Source: Acidobacteriota bacterium (lineage in GTDB: Bacteria; Acidobacteriota; Terriglobia; UBA7540). Taken from it: a stretch of DNA of 5,286 nucleotides. Below, piece by piece: positions 1 through 5,286 of this stretch (within the stretch, counting starts at the first letter, position 1; the number at the start of each line of letters is the position of its first letter). The position numbers and the translations under genes were made by a program. Under the pieces are notes generated by a model that did not search any database, had not been told where the DNA came from, and saw nothing but the letters and a program-made list of their open reading frames with translations. The stretch covers positions 339 through 5,624 of the forward strand of contig PMYF01000247.1 of assembly GCA_003171295.1 (NCBI GenBank), written 5' to 3'.

Positions 1-1520
1 CCAACATAGTTGTTGTCGGACCAATAGCCCTGCGGATGCGCCTCTGCATGCCGAACAATGTAAAGGGTTTCGTTGGTGTTGGCTCCCGCAGGAATTACGG
101 CGCCACCGACACCGCCGGTCACGGTGATGCTGGACGGCGTCGGCGGCATGCAGGGAGTGCTGACCAACGCGGGCGGGGGCAGCACAGGGTAGGTGGAGGG
201 CGGGTTCAAGCTGCTGTTAAAGGTGACCAGGCCGGCGCTTCCAGACGGCGCAATCGAGATCGCATAAATATTGTTGGGACCCTGATGGCTCACCGGCAGA
301 GTCAGGTTATAGCTTTCAATCTCATTGATATTTGCCAACAGGTTGCTGGTGGTCTCCCAAGGCGCCGAGAAAACGTAAAAGCCCGGGACGTTTGCCGTGA
401 CGATACCGGTTACCAGGGTTTCGTTGTCGCCATTCTGGTCATCGAAGTCGAGACCCTGGCACCCCGGGCAGGGTGGCGACGGCATAGCAACTCCGATGGG
501 TACGGATCCCAACGTGTACGATGCATTGATCGGGTAGTTGTTGCCGGTATAAAAGGTCCCGCCCACAGCGTCACTGGAGAGAGTGATCTGGTTGAGAAGA
601 GCGAACTGCTGAATGGTCTCAAGGGCTACCATATCGGGGTAATAGCCTGTGGTGGTGGTTTGCAAATGGGTCATCGGTTCGAGCGCGTAGATGCCGGTTA
701 CATTGTTCATCCCCAATACCGCCTGTTGCAGGAACGGGGCCATCAGGAGCGACCGCTGTAAACCCTGACTGGTGAGGTTGGCCGTGAGTGGATTGACGTC
801 CCCGGAAGCTTGATAAGCCACATCCTCGCTTACCACGAAGATCAGGTTGATGTTGTCAGCGCTCAGGGGAGCGGGATTTACCGTGATACTCATGGCCGCC
901 GTGGTGTTGCCGGTCGAGTTGGAAGCCGTAACCGTGTAGCTGGCCGTGGCGGCTACGGCCGTGGGGGTTCCGCTTATGATACCCGTGCTGGTGCTTAGGC
1001 TCAGGCCCGCCGGAAGGGCCGGGTTCACACCGTACGAGGTCACCGCTCCGCCGGTGCTGGTGGGGCTGTCTGCCGGGATCATTGTCCCCACGGTATACAC
1101 CGCCGTGCCGGTAGTGTAGGAGAGTCCCGCCGGGGCCGCGACATTCACCGTGATGCTCAGAGATGCCGTGGCGCTGCCGGCCGAGTTGGATGCCGTTACC
1201 GTGTACGTGGCCGTGGGGGTCACAGCCGTGGGGGTTCCGCTGATGATACCCGTGGTGGTGCTCAGGCTCAGGCCCGCCGGAAGGGCCGGGCTCACACTGT
1301 ACGAGGCCACCACTCCGCCGGTGCTGGAGGGGCTGTTCGCCGTAATCGCCGTCCCCTGGGTGTAGTCCGCCGTGACGGTGGTGTAGCTGACTGCCGAGGG
1401 CGGCTGGACAACAGGACTGGGGCTGCTGCCCCCACCGCACCCGCCGAGAAGAAGCAATGCGGCCGTCAGAGAAGGAGCGAGGAAACTGAAAAGTCTAGAG
1501 TTCCGTGAGCACCTGTTCAT
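1..1520 (-). CDS. Lipoprotein with two He_PIG-type Ig repeats and tandem histidine-phosphatase-like domains (copy 1, 3' end beyond window)
   Basis: I read 506 codons without a stop from the ATG at 1520 to the left edge. AGGAGA lies 5 bases upstream of the ATG, which fixes the start. The signal peptide has a hydrophobic core (AALLLL) and a lipobox L-G-G-C with lipidation Cys28, then a Gly/Ser/Pro tether, so a membrane-anchored lipoprotein is expected. Residues about 41-127 and 128-216 are two repeats of the putative Ig He_PIG type (SYSVSPALPAGLSL, GIISGTPTAV, YTVTASN, SITVN). Residues about 222-450 resemble a histidine phosphatase fold without catalytic residues: SED (231-233) sits where RHG/RHAE is expected, and WET (388-390) where the late His is expected. 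A Pro-rich linker leads to a second such domain starting with IVRHAEAHP (R490, H491, E493), cut by the window edge. It is a paralogue of the next gene. The phosphatase-like assignment is by motif. The substrate is unknown. Confidence 0.85.
   Translation of the reverse strand, partial: MNRCSRNSRLFSFLAPSLTAALLLLGGCGGGSSPSPVVQPPSAVSYTTVTADYTQGTAITANSPSSTGGVVASYSVSPALPAGLSLSTTTGIISGTPTAVTPTATYTVTASNSAGSATASLSITVNVAAPAGLSYTTGTAVYTVGTMIPADSPTSTGGAVTSYGVNPALPAGLSLSTSTGIISGTPTAVAATASYTVTASNSTGNTTAAMSITVNPAPLSADNINLIFVVSEDVAYQASGDVNPLTANLTSQGLQRSLLMAPFLQQAVLGMNNVTGIYALEPMTHLQTTTTGYYPDMVALETIQQFALLNQITLSSDAVGGTFYTGNNYPINASYTLGSVPIGVAMPSPPCPGCQGLDFDDQNGDNETLVTGIVTANVPGFYVFSAPWETTSNLLANINEIESYNLTLPVSHQGPNNIYAISIAPSGSAGLVTFNSSLNPPSTYPVLPPPALVSTPCMPPTPSSITVTGGVGGAVIPAGANTNETLYIVRHAEAHPQGYWSDNNYV
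873..1400 (-). repeat. Two consecutive He_PIG-type repeats in copy 1
   Basis: Two units of about 87-89 codons lie end to end (about 1140-1400 and 873-1139). Each runs from a YTTxTAxYTxGT strand through SPxSTGG, SYxVxPALPAGLSLS, GIISGTPTAV and YTVTASN to SITVN. The DNA is also repetitive, with recurring tracts such as the reverse complement of GGCGGAGTGGT-like and GCCCGCCGGAAGGGCCGG segments. This is the pattern of the putative Ig domain (He_PIG, cadherin-like fold) in secreted adhesive proteins. Here the repeats probably act as a spacer or binding stalk. Confidence 0.85.
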
Positions 1521-1698
1521 AATTGTCTCCTGTGTTGTTCGATCATTGAGCTCTGGGTGCGTTCGTGCAGATGGGTGCAAGTTCGGTCCGTTTTTTCGTA
1601 AGGGGCACCTGATCTTCTCTTCCGATGGTTGCATGCGCATCTCCAACCCGGCAGAAGGCATCGTCGAAATCCGCTCATGATCCGCCTTTTGGCCGTTA
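1521..1698. other. Gap between the two lipoprotein genes
   Basis: These 178 bases separate the stop of copy 2 from the start of copy 1. Apart from the copy 1 ribosome site I see no strong terminator (no GC-rich hairpin with a T-run) and no convincing promoter. Read-through from copy 2 into copy 1 is therefore plausible but not shown. Confidence 0.5.
1526..1531 (-). promoter_or_regulatory. Ribosome binding site of lipoprotein copy 1
   Basis: AGGAGA on the minus strand, 5 bases from the ATG at 1520. It decides the start, because the encoded N-terminus then gives a proper lipoprotein signal peptide. Confidence 0.8.
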
Positions 1699-3699
1699 CT
1701 AGAATTGCGGAGCCGTGGCCGGCAGCGTGGCGGAGTTGATGCCTTCGCACTTCGCGTTGTCAATCGTCAGGTTGCTATTGGCGTCAAGCGTCACCGTCCA
1801 GATGGTGTCGTAGTCGTCGTCCGACCAGGCGGGCGCCGTTGGGGGGCTGCCGTAGCCTGCGAGCAGCGCATTTACTATCGCTGGGAAGTGATCGTGTTCC
1901 CACGCCAACAGCACGGTCTGACCCGAGAATGCGCAGCAATTAAAGAAGAAATCACTCGTTGGCTGGGCCGTGTTGGGCGCGAAAATCTCGATGTTCGCAA
2001 CCAGATTCAACGGCAAGTTATTGGCGATGACATAGGGTTCGACGGTCAATGAGGGTCTGACATACGACCAGTATGAATGCCCCTCCATGCCGGGGGTGAT
2101 CTGAGCGGGGTCGATCGAATAGACCTGGGTGGGGCTGATTTTACCGCGCAAGACGTTGGGAAGATCCAGGGCGCGCCATTGCCCCGCAGCGACATAGTTG
2201 CCGTCTTCCCAAGTGTATACCGGATGTGCCTCTGCGTGCCGGACCATGTAAACTGTCTCGTTGGTGTTGAAACCTCCCGAGGGCGGCGGAATACTCCCGG
2301 TCGTTGGGATCCTGAAAGGTGTCTGCGCAGTGCATGGAGAGCTAACCACCCCCGGCGAGGGCAGCACAGGGTAGGTGGAAGGCGGGTTCAGATTGCTGTT
2401 GTAAGTAACCAGGCTGGGACTTCCCGACGGCGGGATCGAGATTGCATAGATATAGTTCGGACCCTGATAGCTTGCCGGAAGTGTCAAATGAAGATCTTCG
2501 TCCAGATTGATATTTGCCAACAGGTTGCTCGTGGTCTCCCAAGGCGCCGAGAAGACATAAAAGCCCGGGATCTCTGCCTGGAGGATTTCCCCAACCATGG
2601 TTTCGTTGTCGCCCATGGGGTCGTTCTGGTCGTTGAAATCGAGACCCTGGCAGGCATAGCAGAATAGCAACGGCGCAGCAATTTCGCTGGTGGGCACCAC
2701 CGAGGATGCATAGGAGACATTGAGCGGGTAGCTGTTGCCGGTGAATTGGCTCAGGCCGTCAGCGTCATTGGGCGAAGCGATCTGGTTGAGAAGGGCGAAC
2801 TGCTGAATGGTCTCCAGTGGCACCATATCCGGATAAATGCCGGTGGAAGTGGTTTGCAGATGGGTCATCGGTTCGAGCGCGTAGATGCCGGTTACATTGT
2901 TCGTCCCTAATACGACCTGTTGCAGGAATGGGGCCATGAGGAGCGATCGCTGTAAACCCTTATTGGTGAGGTTTGCCGTGCTGGGATTGACGTCCCCGAA
3001 AGCTTGGTCCTGGTAGGCCAAATCCTCGCTGACCACGAAGATCAGGTTGATGTTGTCGGAGCTCAGCGGAGCGACATTCACCGTGATTGTCAGGGTTGCG
3101 GTGGTGCTGCCAGCCGTGTTGGAAGCCGTTACCGTGTAGCTTGCCGTGGCGGCGACGGCCGTGGGGGTCCCGCTGATGATACCCGCGGTGGTGCTCAGGC
3201 TCAGGCCCGCCGGCAGGGTCGGGCTCACACTGTATGAGGCCACCGCTCCACCGGTGCTGATGGGGCTGTCCGCCGTGATCGTTGTCCCCACGGTGTAGAC
3301 CGCCGTGCCGGTAGTGTAGGCCAGGCCCGCCGGGGCTGCGACATTCACCGTGATGCTCAGGGACGCCGTGGTGCTGCCGGCCGTGTTGGAAGCCGTTACC
3401 GTATAGCTGGCCGTGGTGGCCACGGCCGTGGGGGTTCCCGTGATGACACCCGTGCTGGCGTTCAGGCTCAGGGCCGCCGGAAGGGCCGGGCTCACACTAT
3501 ATGAGGTCACTGCTCCGCCGGTGCTGGTGGGGCTGTTCGCCGTAATCGCCGTCCCTTGGATGTAGACCGCAGTGCCGGTGGTGTAGCTGAGTGCCGAGGG
3601 CGGCTGGACGACAGGCCTGGAGCTGCTGCCCCCACCGCACCCACAGAGAAGAAGGAATACTGCGGTCAGAGAAAGACCAAGCCACTGGATGGGTCGCAT
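1699..3699 (-). CDS. Lipoprotein with two He_PIG-type Ig repeats, a degenerate and an apparently intact histidine phosphatase domain (copy 2, complete, 666 aa)
   Basis: The frame is open further upstream to 3834, but AGGAGG 5 bases before the ATG at 3699, followed at once by a signal peptide (core LTAVFLLL, lipobox L-C-G-C, lipid Cys21), fixes the start. Domains: Ser/Gly tether 22-33; He_PIG-type repeats about 34-120 and 121-210; a histidine-phosphatase-like region about 216-450; Pro-rich linker about 438-479; a second histidine phosphatase domain about 480-666. The second has the YMVRHAEAHP motif (R487, H488, E490), a second-Arg candidate R548 in YVRPSL, and H602 in LLAWEHDHFP, as expected for an active member of the superfamily. 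The first region carries S224/E225, H280 and T389 at the corresponding places, so it is probably catalytically dead. The expected location is outside the cytoplasm, lipid-anchored. Substrate and role are unknown. The gene for copy 1 lies 178 bases downstream on the same strand and may share its transcript. Confidence 0.9.
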   Translation of the reverse strand: MRPIQWLGLSLTAVFLLLCGCGGGSSSRPVVQPPSALSYTTGTAVYIQGTAITANSPTSTGGAVTSYSVSPALPAALSLNASTGVITGTPTAVATTASYTVTASNTAGSTTASLSITVNVAAPAGLAYTTGTAVYTVGTTITADSPISTGGAVASYSVSPTLPAGLSLSTTAGIISGTPTAVAATASYTVTASNTAGSTTATLTITVNVAPLSSDNINLIFVVSEDLAYQDQAFGDVNPSTANLTNKGLQRSLLMAPFLQQVVLGTNNVTGIYALEPMTHLQTTSTGIYPDMVPLETIQQFALLNQIASPNDADGLSQFTGNSYPLNVSYASSVVPTSEIAAPLLFCYACQGLDFNDQNDPMGDNETMVGEILQAEIPGFYVFSAPWETTSNLLANINLDEDLHLTLPASYQGPNYIYAISIPPSGSPSLVTYNSNLNPPSTYPVLPSPGVVSSPCTAQTPFRIPTTGSIPPPSGGFNTNETVYMVRHAEAHPVYTWEDGNYVAAGQWRALDLPNVLRGKISPTQVYSIDPAQITPGMEGHSYWSYVRPSLTVEPYVIANNLPLNLVANIEIFAPNTAQPTSDFFFNCCAFSGQTVLLAWEHDHFPAIVNALLAGYGSPPTAPAWSDDDYDTIWTVTLDANSNLTIDNAKCEGINSATLPATAPQF
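3073..3600 (-). repeat. Two consecutive He_PIG-type repeats in copy 2
   Basis: The units are residues about 34-120 and 121-209 of the complete lipoprotein (about 3340-3600 and 3073-3339). Each shows SYSVSPxLPAxLSL, the GxIxGTPTAV turn, ASYTVTASNTAGSTTA and ITVNV. The second unit of this gene matches the second unit of copy 1 (both begin AAPAGL and share TGTAVYTVGT), so the repeat pair existed before the whole gene was duplicated. Confidence 0.87.
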
Positions 3700-3704
3700 A
3701 GAAC

Positions 3705-3710
3705 CCTCCT
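3705..3710 (-). promoter_or_regulatory. Ribosome binding site of lipoprotein copy 2
   Basis: A perfect AGGAGG on the minus strand, 5 bases from the ATG at 3699. It rules out the upstream in-frame ATG at 3834, which would add 45 residues in front of the signal peptide. Confidence 0.9.
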
Positions 3711-3752
3711 GTTCCATTAGCACCGGCCCCATGACATGGCGCGGTGTTTCGC

Positions 3753-3777
3753 CAATGGTAACACAATATTCAATGGT
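3753..3777. repeat. CAATGGT direct repeat upstream of lipoprotein copy 2
   Basis: CAATGGT occurs at 3753-3759 and 3771-3777, 18 bases start to start, with AT-rich AATATT between. Outer bases CCAAT (3752-3756) and ATTGG (3780-3784) also mirror each other. The element sits 54-85 bases before the lipoprotein ATG, where a promoter or its regulator would be expected. A TTGACC hexamer (minus strand, 3775-3780) overlaps it, but I found no matching -10 at normal spacing. Confidence 0.35.
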
Positions 3778-3909
3778 CAATTGGTACTTATCGTTTTCGG
3801 TGGTTATTTCATCTGCGAGGCACGGATCCCACAAGAAACTAAACTCCCAGTCCGCGATTCGATTCCGGCCTCGACCCGAACCGGGCGCGGCTCGCCTCCT
3901 TTATGCTAA

Positions 3910-3936
3910 CAGCACATGACGCCGAGGGATGTGCTG
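3910..3936. promoter_or_regulatory. Inverted repeat over the -35 position: candidate operator, CIRCE-like core
   Basis: CAGCACAT (3910-3917) and ATGTGCTG (3929-3936) are perfect 8-bp inverted arms around an 11-base spacer. The element ends 6 bases before the extended -10 element (TGnTATAAT), so a bound protein would block or assist RNA polymerase. The AGCAC/GTGCT core is shared with the CIRCE operator bound by the heat-shock repressor HrcA (TTAGCACTC-N9-GAGTGCTAA), but here the cores are 15 rather than 13 bases apart and the flanking bases differ. It lies upstream of the predicted transcript, so an RNA hairpin role is unlikely. Confidence 0.55.
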
Positions 3937-3942
3937 CCTTGC

Positions 3943-3951
3943 TGCTATAAT
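3943..3951 (+). promoter_or_regulatory. Extended -10 promoter of the Hsp70 gene
   Basis: TGCTATAAT is a perfect TGnTATAAT element for the housekeeping sigma factor. No good -35 hexamer is found 17 bases upstream (CGAGGG at 3923-3928), which is usual for extended -10 promoters. Transcription would start near 3958, giving a leader of about 20 bases before the ATG at 3980. The -35 position is occupied by the inverted repeat at 3910-3936. Confidence 0.7.
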
Positions 3952-3979
3952 CAAACGGAACTTTACTGCGAGATAGAGC

Positions 3980-5286
3980 ATGAGGCTTGGAATAGATTTC
4001 GGCACAACTCGAATCATTGTTGCGTTCGTAGATCGGGGCAACTACCCGGTTGTGTCATTCGATGCTCCGGACGGAGTTGCCCGCGAGTGGTTTCCTCCCC
4101 TGGTTGCCGTCAAAGACCAGAGACGCGTCTATGGGTGGGAGGCTTGGGCGGCGCCGGAAGAACCGGGCTGGACGGTGGTCCGGTCGCTCAAGCGGGCGCT
4201 GGAAGGGGCCGGCCCGGAAACCTTGGTTCAGATTGCCACCCAGACCGTCCCGATGCTCCAATTGCTTCGCGAGCTGTGTTCGGCCTTGCGGATCAACTTG
4301 CTGGAGCATTCCAACTTGCCTAGCGTCGAAGTAGGCCCTCTCGAGGTGATGCTCGGAGTCCCGGCAAATGCCAACAGCAACCAGCGATTCTTGACGGCGG
4401 AGGCCTTTCGGCAAGCCGGTTTCCACGTATTGGGACTCTTGAATGAACCTTCGGCCGCGAGCATCGAGTTTGGCCACCGTGACCGGAGCTCACGACAGAA
4501 AAAAGCAAAGGGCCAAATCCTTGTGTACGACCTGGGAGGTGGAACCTTTGATGCCTCGCTGGTCGAGTTGGATGAGAGCGAACAGCGCGTTATCGCTTCG
4601 GAAGGTATCGGCGCGCTCGGAGGAGATGATTTTGACGAAATCCTCGCTGAGTTGGCTCTGGATTCAACGGGGTTCAGGGCTGGCGAGCGGGAAAGCCTCT
4701 CGCAGGCGGAGATGTTTCACCTTCACGAAGAATGCCGCGCCAAGAAGGAAAGCCTGCACCCGAACACTCGGCATATCTCTGTCGACCTGGGGGTGGTGCG
4801 GGAAGGCTGGCCGGAGGTCTCATTGCCAGTCGCTAATTTCTATGAGCGCTGCCAACTGCTGGTTCAGGAGACCTTGCACGCCACGGAAGACTTGCTCGAG
4901 GCACACGGGTATGGGCCCACTGGATCTTCGGCCTCGGCTCCGGCGGGGGAGCAGCATCTCGAAGCCCTTTACGTCACGGGTGGCGGAAGCGAGCTTCCGA
5001 TTGTGGCTCGCATGCTCCGCGAGGTGTTCGGCCGCCGGGTGAGACGCTCCGCCTACACTCGCTCCGCCACGGCCATCGGTTTGGCGATACAGGCTGATGC
5101 GCAGGCTGGGTGCGTCCTGCGCGACAAGTTCACTCGCCACTTCGGGGTGTGGCGAGAAGCCGACGAAGGCCGAACCGTGGTTTTTGATCCCCTGTTCTCC
5201 AAGGGGACACAGTTACCGGCGCCCGGAGAACCGCCGCTGGTACAGTCGCGCCAGTACACGCCGGTCCATAACATTGGCCATTTCCG
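3980..5286 (+). CDS. Hsp70-family (DnaK-like) chaperone, N-terminal 435 residues; 3' end beyond window
   Basis: The first possible start is the ATG at 3980, because an in-frame TAG lies at 3974-3976. The reading frame then stays open to the right edge. The Hsp70 nucleotide-binding domain is recognisable throughout: phosphate-1 loop LGIDFGTTR (D6, T9, T10), SLKRAL with K71 matching the catalytic Lys70 of E. coli DnaK, connect motif NEPSAAS (155-161), phosphate-2 loop YDLGGGTFD (183-191, with T189 matching the DnaK Thr199 position), GGDDFD (214-219), and the adenosine motif VTGGGSELPIV (332-342). All key ATPase residues appear present. After about residue 370 it departs from DnaK: the hydrophobic DVLLLD linker is missing and the sequence continues FTRHFGVWREADEGR and on to HNIGHF. 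It is therefore a divergent cytoplasmic Hsp70, not the housekeeping DnaK. A short Ser/Ala/Pro insert (about 314-323) precedes the adenosine strand. The Shine-Dalgarno is weak (GAGAT, 8-12 bases upstream). Client and co-chaperones are not visible. Confidence 0.95.
   Translation, partial: MRLGIDFGTTRIIVAFVDRGNYPVVSFDAPDGVAREWFPPLVAVKDQRRVYGWEAWAAPEEPGWTVVRSLKRALEGAGPETLVQIATQTVPMLQLLRELCSALRINLLEHSNLPSVEVGPLEVMLGVPANANSNQRFLTAEAFRQAGFHVLGLLNEPSAASIEFGHRDRSSRQKKAKGQILVYDLGGGTFDASLVELDESEQRVIASEGIGALGGDDFDEILAELALDSTGFRAGERESLSQAEMFHLHEECRAKKESLHPNTRHISVDLGVVREGWPEVSLPVANFYERCQLLVQETLHATEDLLEAHGYGPTGSSASAPAGEQHLEALYVTGGGSELPIVARMLREVFGRRVRRSAYTRSATAIGLAIQADAQAGCVLRDKFTRHFGVWREADEGRTVVFDPLFSKGTQLPAPGEPPLVQSRQYTPVHNIGHF

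Larger units (their letters stand above)
1..3699 (-). repeat. Tandem direct gene duplication, period about 2.18 kb
   Basis: The minus-strand gene at 1699-3699 and the partial one at 1-1520 are collinear copies. Their start codons are 2179 bases apart and their RHAE arginine codons 2188 bases apart, so only small indels separate them. A stretch of 37 residues from GLQRSLLMAP to MTHLQTT differs at only two positions. The signal peptides differ strongly, whereas the tether, Ig repeats and phosphatase-like parts align throughout. Both genes use a purine-rich ribosome site 5 bases from the ATG. Confidence 0.92.

Noticed and set aside
36..761. Long plus-strand open frame opposite lipoprotein copy 1, and a similar one at 2077-2667 opposite copy 2
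   Set aside because: Both are antisense to well-supported genes, Arg/Gly-rich and without recognisable motifs. They resemble each other only because the underlying genes are duplicated.
1517..1678. A 53-codon minus-strand frame between the lipoprotein genes whose TGA overlaps the copy 1 start as ATGA
   Set aside because: The ATGA overlap suggests translational coupling, but the product is Arg/Cys-rich and matches nothing I know. It has only a weak GGCGG upstream, and its last codons are the copy 1 ribosome site. Chance is more likely.
3737..3754. Small hairpin TGGCG/CGCCA in the lipoprotein leader, next to the palindrome CCATGACATGG
   Set aside because: The stem is only 5 bp, with no T-run and no overlap with the ribosome site. 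Short GC stems like this occur by chance.
3700..3834. 45-codon N-terminal extension of the complete lipoprotein, from an in-frame ATG at 3834
   Set aside because: It has no signal-peptide character. The perfect AGGAGG and lipoprotein signal sequence at 3699 make that the real start.
3851..3880. GATTCGATTCC, resembling the T-loop of a tRNA
   Set aside because: The flanking bases do not pair as a T-stem, and no anticodon or D arm is found upstream on either strand. I see neither a tRNA nor a convincing tRNA remnant.
4443..5042. Other-frame open stretches across the right part on both strands
   Set aside because: They overlap the Hsp70 frame, which carries all the family motifs. Their Arg/Ser-rich composition is that of out-of-frame reading.

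Overview
The window looks like chromosome from a moderately GC-rich Gram-negative-type bacterium. Acidobacteriota are my best guess. The guess rests on secreted lipoproteins built from back-to-back putative Ig (He_PIG-type) repeats, the lipobox signal peptides and strong AGGAGG ribosome sites. It is an inference from protein style, not a database result.

Layout. Positions 1-1520 (minus strand) hold a lipoprotein gene whose 3' end lies beyond the left edge. After a 178-base gap, positions 1699-3699 (minus strand) hold a complete paralogue of the same gene, 666 aa. The two form a tandem direct duplication with a period of about 2.18 kb. Each protein has a signal peptide with lipobox Cys, a short Gly/Ser/Pro tether, two He_PIG-type beta-sandwich repeats, and a region resembling a histidine phosphatase (phosphoglycerate-mutase-like) fold that has lost its catalytic residues. 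A Pro-rich linker then leads to a second histidine phosphatase domain that keeps the RHAE motif and, in the complete copy, the downstream Arg and His. A divergent intergenic region (3700-3979) follows. From 3980 to the right edge (plus strand) runs an Hsp70-family chaperone gene with an intact ATPase domain and an unusual region after it.

Regulation. The Hsp70 gene has a textbook extended -10 promoter (TGCTATAAT, 3943-3951). An 8-bp perfect inverted repeat (CAGCACAT, 11 bases, ATGTGCTG; 3910-3936) covers the -35 position. Its AGCAC/GTGCT core recalls the CIRCE heat-shock operator, but its spacing differs. The lipoprotein side carries a CAATGGT direct repeat in its upstream region and no convincing -35/-10 pair.

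How the genes relate. The two lipoproteins are paralogues, probably displayed on the outer face of a membrane, and may be transcribed together. The Hsp70 is cytoplasmic and divergently transcribed, and nothing in the window shows a functional link to the lipoproteins. The most unusual content is the pseudo-phosphatase plus phosphatase architecture, conserved in two tandem copies, and the CIRCE-like dyad at the promoter of a non-canonical Hsp70. No mobile element, CRISPR array or RNA gene was found.
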